64,000 nucleotides of DNA from contig NC_016131.3 of NCBI RefSeq assembly GCF_000005505.3, forward strand, positions 28,139,001-28,203,000, given 5' to 3'. Numbering within the stretch: position 1 is the first letter of the stretch; the number at the start of each line of letters is the position of its first letter. This stretch comes from Brachypodium distachyon. Its lineage: Eukaryota > Streptophyta > Magnoliopsida > Poales > Poaceae. Below the pieces are notes generated by a model. The model searched no databases. It was given only the letters and a program-made list of their open reading frames with translations, and had not been told where the DNA came from. The translations under genes were made by a program, and so were the position numbers. This document shows, one piece after another, positions 44,950-58,039 of this stretch.

Positions 44950-46776
44950 TGCTGCAAGGAGCCCATGGAAGGAGCCTCGTCAGAGCCGGATCAAGGTCGA
45001 CCACAGATGCGTCGTATGATAATAATCATCGCAGTTGCTGCCAGCATCTCAGCACTGGCATTTCTTTTAGCACCTATTGGTTTTCTCTTCTGTGCAAGAA
45101 AGAAGGGAGCAAGAAAACAGGTAGCATCTCGAAGACTGTCAGTGACTTCAATGTACAACAAAACTAATACATGGCATTTCATCAAGTCGAACTGTAGAAG
45201 TACCTGAACAAAAAGGCAATGTAGTACGTTTCTGGGTTTCATGTTGACATGAATGATTGTAGGATTGAGTAAATAGAGTGGTGGTTCATGTATGAATGAA
45301 GTAGTCATGGTGAAGATCTGGAACTGCCAATATTTGATGTGGGGACAATTGCAGCTACTGATGGTTTCTCGATTGATAATAAGCTTAGGGAGGGTGGCTT
45401 TGGACCACCAGTATAAAAGGTAGCACTCTATATGGATGATTTTCAATCCATATGAATGCAGATATATCCAATGCATATGGATGAAATCTTAAGCAGCAGC
45501 CAGCAAGAACACTGACAGGATTCTTGTTTTAAGGTTACGACAGGAAAACAGAAGTATTCCCAATGAACTGACAATGATAGCAATTTGAATATTCAAAACT
45601 AATAAATTTGATATTATTTCATTCAAAACTAAAGGGTAGCCTCAACGATGGACAAGAAATAGCTGCTAAAACACTTCCAAAGACATCTGCACAGGGTCCT
45701 GACAAGTTCAAGAATGAGGTTATGCTGCTAGCTAAACTCCAGCATCGAAGCCTTGTTCGGTTTCTTTGCTACACTAGTGGACACGAAAGGATACTTGTAT
45801 ATGAATACATGGAAAAGAGCCTGGACTACATTCTATTCGGTTGATAGGCATATATTCCACAAGAAAAATCCAACAGTATCCTACTTGATTGACAACTGCG
45901 ATGTCATATCATAGAAGGCATTGTTCAAGGATTACTGTATCTCTCCACCAGACCACGAGGATACAGAATCATCCATAGAGATATGAAGGCTAATAATGTT
46001 GTTCTAGACAAAAGGAGATGACTCCAAAAAATTCTGACTTTGGCTTGGCAAGAATGTTTGGCAGTGAAGAGACAGAGATCAACACACGAAAAGTGGTTGG
46101 CACATAGTAAGTATGGTAACAGGGGAAGCAATATTGAATGAATAAATGAGTCCCCCAATATTAATCATATAGATGTGGCTCTTCTGTAGTGGTTATATGT
46201 CTCCCGAGTATGCAATGGAAACTCGACAGAGACTCTGTATTTAGTTTTGGAGTGTTACTGCTAGAAATAATTAGTGGTAGTACGAGGGGTGTATTCCAAG
46301 TCAAATCATCTAAATCTTCTAGGACATGTGAGACATACCTAGATGGACTACTCAAATGCAAGTTGTATTTCTCAGTTCAACTTCAAAGTAACTTGGTCAA
46401 GTTTTTGTTTTGTAGGCATGGAGCTTATGGAGTGAATCCAAAGGCAGAATTAGCAGATGAAACCATGAATGGTTCTTTCAACTCAGATGGACTACTCAGA
46501 TGCATCAGAGTATCAGACTGGGACTCCTGTGTGCGCAAGAGAACCCAGATGACCGTCCATTGATGTCTCAGGTGTTTCTGGTGTTATCTGCAATAGATCC
46601 TGACACACTGCCAACTCCTAGGCAGCCTGGATTTTCAGCTAGAACAATTCTAATGGAAACAGACACAACATCAAGCAGGCCAGACTGCAGCATATTCGAC
46701 AGCTCCACAGTTACTATATACTTGAAGGTCGATAGGAGGCTAAGTTATTTGTTGGACATGCAGGGGGGAGTGTGTT
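44950..46776 (+). pseudogene. S-domain (G-type lectin) receptor-like kinase, C-terminal half, decayed
   Basis: Remains of a membrane receptor kinase. A transmembrane stretch with basic anchor (IIIIAVAASISALAFLLAPI then CARKKGARK) is at about 45000-45120. The juxtamembrane [16 protein letters not shown] and a damaged P-loop (REGGFGPP, then TAA where VYKG is expected) are at about 45322-45418. The kinase lysine is kept in [12 protein letters not shown], followed by [19 protein letters not shown]. The catalytic loop [14 protein letters not shown] is at about 45970 and the DFG motif in [15 protein letters not shown] at about 46036. APE reads GYMSPEYAM; then LLLEIISG, ADETMNGSFNSD, DDRPLMSQV and KPDCSIFDS-like tail. 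At least four frame breaks or stops separate these blocks, and the N-terminal lectin, S-locus and PAN domains are missing. Introns seem retained, so it arose by DNA duplication, not retroposition. Confidence 0.9.
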
Positions 46777-46925
46777 AAAAAAAATCGACCTACATGGAAT
46801 AGCCCTTTGGCTTTCTTTATAAAGGAAATACAACTGTGAGCTCCCTGCGGAATCCAGTAACTGAACACAGGTGCGCTGGGCGTGCACTCAGGCACCTAGC
46901 CAACTGAGCGATGCTCAGTTCTCTG
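46777..46925 (-). mobile_element. tRNA-derived SINE-like sequence
   Basis: On the minus strand, a tRNA-like box A (CGCTCAGTTGGCTAGGTGCC) lies at 46910-46891 with a degenerate box B about 45 bases on (TGTTCAGTTACTGG). The unit ends in a T8 run at 46784-46777, as some grass SINEs do. It abuts the end of the receptor-kinase pseudogene. No full tRNA can be folded. Confidence 0.5.
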
Positions 46926-46929
46926 GGGA

Positions 46930-47624
46930 ATGTGTGTTATACAATGAAATTACTACATTAGTGCTTTCTTTATCACCTCGTGCATTTGAGCAAAAGTTAT
47001 CACATTATAATTGAATAATGCCAAAAACTAGAATGATCATTGCTTCAGTTTAGCAGTCATTTTAAACTGTAGTAGCAACTGAAGCTAAGAAATTACCATT
47101 ATCTCATAATATTTCAAAGCACTTCGCACCATTAATATTCCGTGTGCTGAAGGTCTCAAACTTTCATTTCTTCAAGATCCTTTTTCTTATTTATTAATAA
47201 ATATTAATAAACTAGCTTAGATCAACATGTGGCCTCTTATTGGACCACTTTTTCGTAAATAATCAGGGAAATCCCCAAAACAACATTTTCTACCAGCTAT
47301 CCAGAATTTGCAGGATAATAATAAGTAACAGTTTGAGTGATACAAAAACAAGATGTAATCATCATCCATTTGTGTACACCAAATTAAGGGAAGGGGACTG
47401 AAAACGTAAAGATGATCATACCTTTGTATGGTATAGACATGAATTGATTAATTAAATTATATAAATATTAGGGCGTATTCGGAAAATAACTTAGTCCTTT
47501 GGATTAGCACATTACGGCAAAAACTGTCACCTTTTACCTTCTCTGCTAGCAATAGCAGGAGAAAAAATGGCTCAAAAGAAGGAGAACTCACTACCACATT
47601 ATTTACACTAACTAGCTAGTTTGG
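46930..47624. other. Intergenic, 3' flank of the sulfotransferase gene
   Basis: AT-rich, no gene seen. Confidence 0.4.
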
Positions 47625-50113
47625 TCACCTCCGGCTGTTCAAGAAGCTCTCATACTGAGTCCCATTCAAAGTATTATAAACATCAATCCAATTATTAATA
47701 TGATCACGTACTCGTTTAGTATGGATTTTCACATGCCTACTGGACAGCTTTATCTTTGGTAATTTCAGAAAATCCAGGACATCTGTGAGCTTCTGAAAAA
47801 TAATAAAGGAAAGCATATGTTATCTAGAGGAAAAAAGGCTGAATAATTCCGAATCAAGGTTCTAAAGCAACAGGGACTCACACTGCGATTGCTGACAACA
47901 TCCTCATAGTACAGAACAATATTCAGAATAGTCTTGAAATTCACCAAAGCATCAGCTGCCAATTTATCAGACCTCTTTAGTTCAGCAATCAACGATTTTG
48001 TGATAATTGTTGGCTTATACTCAGCAAGAACATCAGCCTGCAGGAAAAAAAAGCAGGATTCTATTTTATTTTGCGTGCAGATCTACAATACTATAGCAGA
48101 TAAAGTAGTTAACAGTACGGAGTGGGAATCATTGCTTTGTGAAAGCGCTAGTGGCAGAAATATAATAGAAGTCATCGTACTCCGAACTGTAAGTATGATC
48201 AAAATAAAAGAAAACATGTGAACCTCGCCTCTGTGATGCACATGAGCTTTGTGCCTTCCATTTAGTTGCTTGGTGTTTCTATCATGATCATTTGCCAATA
48301 TAGATACAAAACGCTGCAGAAGATTTCTTCTTAAAAGGAAAATTGCAGACACACCCCTTCGATTGAAGTATTCAACTATCTCTTGATGATGTTTCATTAG
48401 ACCCTGTCACTCCCACCAAAATAAATGCATAAAAAACTCAACCAAAACAGGCAGGCTAAATTGTTGGAAGAGATGCACAACATTTAATAATTGTAGTACA
48501 GATAATAATTCCAACAAAAGAATCAAAGGCAAAAAAATATACAAGAAATCGCGACAATCTTCAAAGCCAAAACTATAAAAAAGAAGCTTGCGAAAAAAAA
48601 TAGATGTATCTGTTCCAGTCAAAATTATACCAAGAAAAAGATATCTTAGACAGCAACTTCATCTCTTCGATGGATTTTACTTGCGTAAAAACATCAACAA
48701 AACAAACAGAACATATTTACTGGCTGCCCCTTTCTAGAACGAAACATCTTTAATAAGTAAACCACCTATAGAAGGCTGATACTTCAAAAACATAAGATTC
48801 AAAATGGGGAAACAAGCTGCAATGGGGAGAAGTAAGAAAAGGTATTCACTTGGCTTTGGCTGCCCTTATTTCATTATGATAATTGGTATTTTATCAGGTT
48901 ATTTCCAGGAAATCAAGGTACTCTTAACAGTGTGCTTAACTCTTGCAGGCAATTCCCATGATAAGACCAAGTTTTAAAGAGAAATTTAGCAAAATTCATT
49001 AGACAATGCCTCAAATATAATTACATTTGTTGCTTCTCAAATAGTCTACGATACTGATGAAGTGACCAAACAATTGACCAACCAGGCAACCACTCTTTAG
49101 GGTAATCTAGCTAAGGTTAAATGATAACATTATAAATTGCAAAATAGTAGTAACTTAGATTCTACAATCTGACTGAAAAAATTAGTATGATATGTGAAGT
49201 AACTACTAAGTCAGTTGTTTTACAAAGAATTAGTTTAGTTCTAGACTATAGACTACAAAAACTTAGCAGTAACCGGGAAGTCATTGTTCACACACACACA
49301 GAAAACAAATCCGTATTCACAATATACCACTACTTACAGGAATGTAACCACACATTCCACAACAGCCAGCTACTTAGAGAACATACTTCAGCCACAAACT
49401 GATAATGTTCTGCCAAAAATTATCTCACGAGCAAGTTTTTCAGCTTCTATGCAGAACTAATCAAACAGTAGTGTCATGGCAAGAATATTACCTGATTGAG
49501 CATCCATTTCAACCCTACGGCAGCTGTGCATTCATTTTTTGCAGCACTACTGAACCAGTCCAGATTGTACAATTTATCCAGTGTTTTCATGATCGATGTG
49601 ATATTACTACGCCTTTCTTTGACAGAGAAAATCTCTCCATTGGAGCTAATATTCTCATGCCTATTCAATAAAGTTTCAAACCATCCACTTCCAGACCTCT
49701 GCATCGACAAGATAGCAAAGAATCTAACTGGTGTGTATGCACATTCTTTCCTAACAAACAAAAGAACAAGTTAATCGCCAGCTTACCAAAAGTTTAAAAT
49801 TAGATGTCCAAGTCTTTGACCATTATCTACTATAAGTCTCTGGTGTAGGATGATGCACATAAGGGATCTCAGTCTCTGGAATGCTTGGGTGATGACAAGG
49901 TTTCTCCCTTTCTTTTTCAATCATGTTGGTCTGCTTCAGTCCAAAAAGCATCCCATTTTGCTTCAAAGATAAGGAGAATATGTATACACCGACAAGGGCG
50001 ATCAAGGCTAATATAGCGATCCATAACGCCAGCGGATATCTCCTTGTAGGTTTTGTGATCACATTTGCGGTATCCTGCCACTGAAGGTGGTGGGGGTAAT
50101 TAAATTGATGCAT
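47625..50113 (-). CDS. NodH-like sulfotransferase family protein (plant P-loop NTPase superfamily), five exons
   Basis: Predicted Golgi-type membrane sulfotransferase using PAPS; substrate unknown. Exons 50113-49827, 49750-49492, 48403-48224, 48037-47882 and 47792-47625 give 349 residues, near the family's roughly 345. A single transmembrane segment lies at about residues 27-50 (ALWIAILALIALVGVYIF), making a type II membrane protein. The PAPS 5'-phosphate loop is SMQRSGSGWFETLL, followed by SSNGEIFSVKERRSN and KNECTAAVGLKWMLNQ; exon 3 has RRGVSAIFLLRRNLLQR and KQLNGRHKAHVH; exon 4 YYEDVV; exon 5 VLDFLKLP and SSRHVKIHTK. These match rice and Arabidopsis homologues (At2g15730 type, from memory). 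The first intron is abnormal: in-frame joining needs an AT donor at 49826. The N-terminus differs from the family's (MADD-like), with ATG 50113 just after an acceptor CCTGCAAG. Confidence 0.88.
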
Positions 50114-50936
50114 TGCACTTGCAGGGACAAAAAAAAATCAAGAAGCTGGTTCCAATTGGGCATATCCTTGAAACAATCAATGAACAATAGACAGAAAAGT
50201 AAAGAGAGGGGAAAAAAGCCGAATCCCCCCATCTCCGCATCTCCCCTCCTCCAGATCGAACCCCAGAGAAGCCCCTTCTCGATCGCCCGCTCTGCTCCTC
50301 CGGATCGTCCCTCTGCCTAGTCCCCATCCTCTTCTGCTCGACTGAGGCGGCGAGTCAAGAAGGCAGAGGAGCAGCGAGCTCGGGCTCCACCATGCCACAT
50401 GCAAGAAGGCAGAGGATGCGGCAGCCGGTGGGGGATGTGGGAGGCGGCGGGTCGGGTGAAGGCAGAGGAGCAGCAGTGGTGTCGCGCTCGCGCCTCTCTC
50501 TAGGGTCGTACGAAAGGCGGCGGCGTACCTGGCTATACGGTGTCGGGGTCGCCGGCGAGTCGAGATTGGCGCGGTCGAGGTCGGAGCCGGCATGGAGCAT
50601 TCCGAGGGCGGGGTTGTGGCGTCGGCGAGTCGAGGTTGGCGCGGTCGAGCTCGGAGCCAGGAGGCAACATTCCGCGAGGGCGGGGTCGTTGGCTTGTTTT
50701 CGGGACAGACGGTTCCCGAGCCGTTCCCTGGACCCCCGGAGTTGACCGGTGAGGAAGCCCTACGGACGAGTAAAAGTACCGCATATGCTGCATCAGGAGA
50801 CGAGCAAGTCGCCTCGCTTCCTCGACGGCAGCCATGATCGATCCAACGAACGCATTTCAAAAGCAATTTCTAGAGAGGAGGAGATCAGCGGTTGTACTAA
50901 AACTAGTAGTGACAGATGGAGAGCTGCTGAACATAC

Positions 50937-51095
50937 CTTTGGATCGCGTCGACCTTGTCTGCGTAGAAGCGGGAGTCTAAGGAAGGCCGGTAGTATGGAG
51001 GCGTACGGCGGCGGCGGCGGCGTGCTTCGCCGGAGAGCCGTTGGAGAAGAGGGAGGCGAATTGGCTCCAGCTCACCGCGAAGCGATGCGATTCAT
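50937..51095 (-). other. Probable 5' UTR exon of the sulfotransferase gene
   Basis: A minus-strand GC-rich segment ends in CAAAG/GTATGT at 50937, and a T-rich acceptor TTTGTCCCTGCAAG ends at 50118, four bases before the ATG. A short uORF (ATGAATCGCATCGC..., then TGA) lies in it. The right boundary is a guess. Confidence 0.45.
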
Positions 51096-51099
51096 AGAA

Positions 51100-54000
51100 T
51101 AGAAAGCCCTTTTACGCAAGCGAGGGAAGAAGCGTTTTCTGGGCTTTCCGTTTCTGCCGTAACCTGTGCTACCTGCTGTAACAGGCCGACGCTGAATGGG
51201 CCTCAGCTGGATTTGCTGCAGGCCCACCTCCGAGACCGTATAACGCTGCCGTCAGCCTGTCATTGAATAGCCTGCTCGTCTCGTTCGTCTCCTCACCAAA
51301 TCTCCATTCCCAAGAAAAGAAAAGAAAAAAACCAAATCCTCGTTCCCCGTCCTACAACGCTCGATGCAGTCCACCATGTTTCCGACTGCATATCAGATTC
51401 GTAATTCGTTAGCGGAGGGAGGCGGCGAGCACCGGACCGGCGGCCACCGTGAGAGGAGACACGTCGTCACCGTTCCACATGGGGTGTTAAGTGGGATTCC
51501 ACTAATATCCCACCTCTAGTTCAATTATAGTTCAAATTTTGAGTTTTTGAACTAAAAAATTCCTAATGAACTAGAAGTGGATTTAAGTGGGATCGGCTAC
51601 TCTATTCCACCAACATTACATCCCTAGTTCCACACGCAGAATTCGTATAGGCTTGCGTACGTACGGCCAGGCGCGCTAAGACTATCAGCAGACTACAGAT
51701 TCACAGTAGCATGCAGCACGCACGTACACGATTGACGATCTCGTCATGCAAATGTGCAGCAACTAGCTATGAGTGGCAGTGTACCCTGTACAGTACGAGG
51801 TGGTACTACGTACAAGCGCACTGTGCCCTGGATGAGACAAGAACAAGACATAACACTGTTCCGGCCAGCCACGATCGAGCTCGAGCTGGAGTAATTTATT
51901 AAGCGTTCCTCCGGAGACATAGCACTGTTCGATCGCCACTATGTACTGTGTAATGGTCGACAACGAGACATATATACAAGGCAGCTCATATACAAGCACT
52001 CGTCGTCTCGCCCGCTATCTGGTGGCGATGGATCACAATGAATTCACAAGCAAATTAATCAAGTCCCAGCGGTCACTTCACTGGCTCACTGTGCTGTTGT
52101 TCATGTATTGTTCGTGCAAGGCTCGATCGAGATCGCAAGGGCCGGCCGGGTAGCCAGCTACGTCTTGTTTCCGATGCAGCTTATTAATTCGCCACTGCAG
52201 CTGCCAGCCGATCGATCGCATGCAGGACGGTGCAGAGCTTGGTAAAAACTAGAAATTGCAACTCTGCGCTTGTGCAGTCGTGCCGTGAATTTGGTCTCGT
52301 TGGCATGCACCAAAGCTAGCAAGTGAGTGTGCTGAGCATCGATCAGAGCATGCAGCAGGAGCAGCGGGCACAGCTGGCTGTGCTTACACTTGGCCTCCTG
52401 TGTCCGAATAGTTAACGGCCCTGTGAACCATCACATGGCTGAGATGGCTACAGTGGATCGATCCATCTGTGGATACCTCTAGCCCTGCACAGCTAGGTGC
52501 GTATCATATTGGCAGTGCATGCACCAGTGTCTATCAGAATTCAGAATCCAGATGGAGAAGAAAAGAAATACGCACTGTACATTAACTACATGGCTTGGAT
52601 CCAGGTCACTGCAACTGGATCGATCAAGCAGCCCAGTGTATGTTTGTATGTATGTATATACTACTCCATATAGCACTAGTAGTATACATCAATAGAGCCT
52701 CATCAAACCGCTCTGTACCTATGGGTCCTCAGCGTGTGTGCATCAGTCAAAAGGTTCTCCTTGCCTCCATGTGGGTTCTGCAGTTTACTTAACCGTAGAG
52801 AGCTTGAGACACATGATTGCAATGCTAATATAAGGTTGTTTTAGCTAGGTCCCCAACCGTTGTGCTGGCACAGACTCACAACTGGGAGCTCTCATGTTGG
52901 TTTGCTGCAACCAGTATTGGCCTTGGCTTGCACTACAAAGTAGAGTATTTCTGCTTCAGGGTTTTCTATGTGGCTTTTCTGCTTTTTGTCGGCCTTTCAT
53001 AAAGGTGGTAAACAGGAGCAGGAGAACATGAAAAAGAGGGCCGAAAGACAAATTTTTATTGTGGCAACGTTGGGGGTGTTCACCGGTTCAGTCTTTCAGA
53101 TAAGGAGCATGGATATCAGGTAAAGAGATTAGTGCAAGCATGATGCATCCATGTTCTGCGCGGCCTAATTAAAAGTCTGTCCAGCCCTTTTCAGCTGCAG
53201 TGGGTGGGTCAAATCTCAGAGCATCTCTTTCTCCTTTCTTTCAACCACAAAGATCACATGGATGTGAGGGCAAAAATATTGGTATTTTGTTGTGCTGCTG
53301 CAGGTGGCCAAGTGAGGTGAGACAGGCAGAGGATGCCACCACAGCGTTTGCTCATGTGGAACGAGGCCGTGAGAAATATTTAAGCATTGCCTGTCGCCTA
53401 AAGAGCTGAACATACTACGCCTAGGTTTGGACACCTCCGCATGCATGCAGCTTTGCTCATGTACAAAAGACCAAAGGGGGCGGTACGTTTAGTATCTTTA
53501 TTTAATTTGGAGTGGGGTACTATGTGATTTGATCTTGCAGATTCTGTCAGCTGATTAATTCCTGTTTTCCAGTGAAGTTTGTGGTCATAATACGGTGAGA
53601 ACTCGTGGTAAATTGTGGGACATAAAATGTAATATTGTGTAGAGTACTATATATATAACCTAACTAGTGGCAGTAGGTCCAAACTGTATTTGTACTGGCT
53701 GTCGTTTTGATATCAGTTTGCAGAAATATATGCGCTGCTTATAACAGGGCAGAAGCCTTTAATGATTAAACATTTGGAGAAGATGCAGGAGTACTAGACA
53801 CTGATTTTGAACATTCATTCTTCCCACTGATCTTATTATGGTCATAACTAGTAAGCAAACCAATGATTGGGCGAGCGAAAATGCCAGATATATTGACTTG
53901 ACCAACTTAACTTTCTTAACGTGTAGTATAATCCATGTATCTCGGACAATCAATTTTGTTTGTTTGGGCCGGCCGGTGTCCTGACTCCGCCGAAGCTTCG

Positions 54001-54336
54001 TAGAACGGTAGGAGCAGGAGCACAACAGTCTACTCACCACCCGTTTGGCGTCATGCATCTCCTTCGTGAGTTACTCTGGCACATGCATGCGCATGCTGAA
54101 GAACACAATGCATGGTTAATTTCCTAACCAGCCAAAAGCGTGGCGTGTATAGTTTTCTTTATCTAAGATTCTTCAAGTTACCGTACAATTATTTCAGTTA
54201 GTCTGTGTCTATAATTTGTTCAGTGGAAGGTAGAAAATAAATAGCCTTGCTCTCTCGTTTTACACATTCACTTTATGACACATCATCATCTATCCTAGTG
54301 GAGTACGCGTGGCAATCTTTACCAACAATTATCATA
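51100..54336. other. Intergenic, no gene seen
   Basis: 51100-51600 is the probable promoter region of the sulfotransferase gene. The rest has only short frames, a GTATGTTTGTATGTATGTAT microsatellite at about 52638, and no recognised element ends. Confidence 0.4.
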
Positions 54337-54449
54337 CTCCCTCCGACCCATATTAATTGTCAAAATATTACATGTATCTACACGCTTTTTAAACATAGAC
54401 ACATTCATATTTGGGCAAACTTGAAACAAGTAGTATGAGTCTGAGAGAG
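54337..54449. mobile_element. Stowaway-like MITE, 113 bp (family B)
   Basis: Left end CTCCCTCCGACCCATATTAAT, right end GTATGAGTCTGAGAGAG, flanked by TA; core ACATGTATCTACACGCTTTTT. Confidence 0.75.
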
Positions 54450-54531
54450 TACACTATTAGAATTGTCCTTATGGGTTGGATCGGTTAGTTTAATTTGGAC
54501 CGTGAGCGCGTGATTTGACCTTGCACACTAA

Positions 54532-55108
54532 GAGCATCTTCAGCAGAGCCCCTAAACAGGGCCGCTATCCCGTTTTTAGGGCCCAAAGCCAAAAAAACGT
54601 TCTTCAGCAGGAACTCTACTAGAACCCATATTCTAGGGAGCCTCCTAGAAACACCTCCCAAGCCCCCATTCCCAGGGGCTCTCAAGGGAGGCCCCCATTT
54701 CCTCACCTGCTTGGCCACGTCAGCATCTCTCCTCTCCCTTTTGTCTCGCCGTGCCTCCTTCCTCACTCCCGCGCGCCGCCGTCCTATGACCCGTAGTGTC
54801 GCGCGGCCCCCTTGCCTAGCAGGAGCAGGTGGCAGCCATGGTTGGGAAATGAGAGGAGAAGACCGAAGGTAGAAGATAAGAGGAGGAAAAAAAAAGAAAT
54901 GACCCACTGACATGTGGGTCCCGCTGTTCAGTGAAAATGCAAAACTAAATAAGGGCTGAAATTTAGGGGCTACTACTGAAGCTTTAGGTGAAATAGGGCT
55001 AAAAAATTTAAGGGACAACCCCTATACAACTTTTAGGCGTCTTGTTTTGTGTCAAAATTTAAGGTACAACCCCTATACAAATTTATGGGGCTTTTGTTGA
55101 AGATGCTC
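54532..55108. mobile_element. Tourist/Harbinger-type element, 577 bp
   Basis: Ends GAGCATCTTCAGCAGAGCCCC and GGGGCTTTTGTTGAAGATGCTC are inverted repeats of about 21 bases. Flanks are TAA (54529-54531) and TGA (55109-55111), a 3 bp duplication with one change. The 177-codon minus frame inside it is not a gene. A near repeat AATTTAAGG[GT]ACAACCCCTATACAA occurs twice close to the right end. Confidence 0.75.
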
Positions 55109-55111
55109 TGA

Positions 55112-55901
55112 GTCAACTGATTTCTGGTTCTCGGTGAAGTTTTGTGGCGTCGAGTAACATGGTGAGAGGTTGCTGGTAAAAATGTGTCACGCAAAAAGAA
55201 AACGATGCGTCCTCAGCGTTAGTGGTAGCTAATCCAAACTGTATTTGTATCATCTGTCATTTATTTGGACAGTCACGTACCGAAGCTTAATTAGCAGGAC
55301 AACATGCATGTGGCATGTATGCATTGGTTTGACTAGCTTTTTGCTCCTTTGTCATGGAGTAACAGCGTACGTACAGCTCTGCGATCGGCGGCCCGAGGTC
55401 GAGTAACGGACGGAATTTTTGCCCGGGGACCGCCCGTACAGCACGTGCCGTCCCGCCCCGCCTCGCGGAGGCAGGAAATCCTCATGCGGACCACGTAACG
55501 TACGTACGTGCCCGTCTATGATATAGCAACAAAGTACCGCCGCCAACCCGCCACCGGCCGCGGGCCGTGGTCACCAGCGCGCGGGCTCATGCCACGCTAC
55601 GCAAACGCGCGCCATGCATGCTCGAATAACCCGGCCAACTCAATTGCAAACGACAGGCGGGCTATATATGCTCCTGATCGATGGGCAGCCGATCCACGGG
55701 CAACGGCTAGATGTGCAAGGTCGCGACGCTTACATGGACAGCTCCCGGTAATTCTTTTACCTATACGGAAGCAGAACAGAGAACGTGCACCTTATTGCAC
55801 GTAGAAGAAGAAGAAGACAAATATGCATGCTGCATGCATGTATGCAGCGAGGGCGAACGGGATGGCCGTCCCCTCGCATCAGCATTTCAGCGACGTAGCT
55901 A
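55112..55901. other. Intergenic, no gene seen
   Basis: GC-rich in the middle (55370-55700), with open frames on both strands and no domain. Confidence 0.4.
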
Positions 55902-55974
55902 TTCTCCTTCCGTTCCATAAAAATTGACACGGTTTTAATTTAAAACCGTGCCAATTTTTATGTAACGGACGAAG
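55902..55974. mobile_element. Stowaway-like MITE, 73 bp
   Basis: Ends TTCTCCTTCCGTTCCATAAA and TTTATGTAACGGACGAAG, flanked by TA; nearly the whole element is a foldback (GACACGGTTTTAA / TTAAAACCGTGCC). Same family as 856-933. Confidence 0.8.
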
Positions 55975-58039
55975 TACTGTCATATGCCATGAGTATACTG
56001 CATGCACAAAACCGTGCATCCGTTCGTTCGTTCGTTCGCGCGGCCGTTCCCTGTGCTAGATGCTGCCTAACTTCAGCGTACTCTACACCGCCCCCTGGTT
56101 GCCGTGCGCCCGTGCCGCGCCCGTGCATCTTTTCGCTCCATCCGTTTCGTCTCTTCAGCGCGCCCATGAATCGGAAAAAAAAAAGGCTGGAGCGAAAGGA
56201 AAAAACGTACAGACAAGGCGACAGAAGGTCGATCGAAAGGAAAATGCACATTGCCACCTGCAGGGATGCATGAGACGCTCTCACTGCCTCTCTGCTTGCT
56301 GCGCCCACCGGTACGGCGGTACGTGGCCCCGCCGCGACGTCGGTCCACGGAACTTTATGGTACTCTCCGGCGTGGCGCGCGGGAAAGCTTCCTCATTTTT
56401 CGGACCCGGCGTACGTGCACGTACGTTTGTACGGGCTGATGGGTGATGGGCGCGCACAGACGAGACGGGACGGCGGACTTTTGGAATTTTTGCGAGGGCG
56501 CGCGCCGAGATCGGTTGGGTTGGACGGGAGCATGTGCACGCACAAGGCTGGGGGTAGCGTCGAGGCCGGGCGAGCGCGCTGGCGAGCTCGGACGGCCTCG
56601 GCCGAGGCGTGGTCAACGTGGGAGAGCCAGCGGAGAGCAGCGAGCGAGCAAATTCTATGGGAGCGGGTTATACACGCACGCATGCAGCTCGGGTGGTATG
56701 GTACGTTACGTACGGAGAAACGGGCCGGGTCGCCGGGAGATAAAATAGGAGCAGGCGACCGATTAATCTTGCTTATATCTTGTTACCCGTACCGCGACGG
56801 ACGGCGAGGAGGAGGGAGGAATGAAGGAAGGAACCAACGAGGAAAGATCAGTTTGCCAGTAGGTAAAATGTTTGTCCTGCTGAACGATGAGACGCTTCAC
56901 GCCGTTCGATCGATCGGTCCGGAAACCTGCAAGCAGGACCACACGTACCTGTGGATAGAATTCTGTATTCAGGAGACAGCGCGATCGAGTCGATTAATTG
57001 TGTGTTCAGCGTGTGATGAACCAACCAACCCGCTTGCTTGAACTCTTTTTTTTTCTTTTCTCCCAATGCAAGTCGTCCCAACCATGGCCGGTGCAAAATG
57101 TGTGATGGTCGGCACGTTATGTACGTCATCACAGTTTTAGCAAACGGGTTACTTTGGGAAATGTTATATGCACATACATCATACATGTTCGCCATTTTAA
57201 CCAACCGAGCGAACCTCCATTTATCTGCTCTCTTGTCATCGGTGTCACGGTTCAGCTAGCTACCACGCCCATGATATGCAAAGTATATACTTTCTCCGTC
57301 CCAAATTAACTGACATGGTCCACGGCTTAATAAATCAACTCACATTCTCACATCACTGTCACGTTCAGACAGAAAATCTGCATCTGCATTTCATCCATGC
57401 ATGGTCAGGAAAACCATGAGAGATCTCCTTTCAAGTCTGCACACGAGAAGATCTGTGATTTTTCTTTCCGACTGCCGGCGACAGAACCTGGAGTAATTCG
57501 GTAAGGGCCAAACTACGGCCCCTTTGTGCTCCCAAATCTTAACTTGGAGCCACATATAAAAAAGTTTACTCTTTTGTTGCTTAGCTCTCGCACTGTCATC
57601 GATCGCCTCCTAATAAGCTCCAGTCCATGCACAGGAAAACGGGCCCCGCCCGGCTCGTTTGTCCCTGTCAGACTGCAGCTGCATTCAAATGTCCCCCCGG
57701 CTTTTGTTAATGCAGCAAGCTGCCGCCAAAGATGCGAGTAATATGACGCTCCCGGCCAAAGTTCTCAGAGTCATGGAGTGCACCCACCTGAGACCTGTAC
57801 TGCTGTACGTTTTACGCAAGGACGTACGTTTGCTGCGAAGATTCCTAAGCTCACCCGAAGAGTAACGTTAACGATATGTCGACGTATGGAAACAAAATTT
57901 CTTGTCTCGGCCATCTCCCCTCTCTTGTAAGCTCACGGGTCTGTCTATCTAGAATCTAGATAGCCTCGCGCGCTCCAGAGCTCTGGAGTTAGATCGTCGC
58001 AACTCTTGTGTCTGTATTTTTACTTTTGAAAAACAATTA
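55975..58039. other. Intergenic, no gene seen
   Basis: 56030 has a GTTCGTTCGTTCG microsatellite. 57289-57320 (CTTTCTCCGTCCCAAATTAAC) is the left half of a Stowaway. A 208-codon plus frame at 56415-57041 has no domain and its reverse is also open, so I do not call it. Confidence 0.4.

Noticed and set aside
45608..45844. Short functional kinase gene
   Set aside because: It is one block of a longer receptor-kinase pseudogene, cut by a stop and lacking the catalytic loop.
54485..55018. 177-codon minus frame
   Set aside because: Lies almost wholly within the 577 bp Tourist-type element and has no transposase motifs.
56415..57041. 208-codon plus frame in the MAKR upstream region
   Set aside because: No domain, overlapping open frames in other phases, and no splice or promoter logic.
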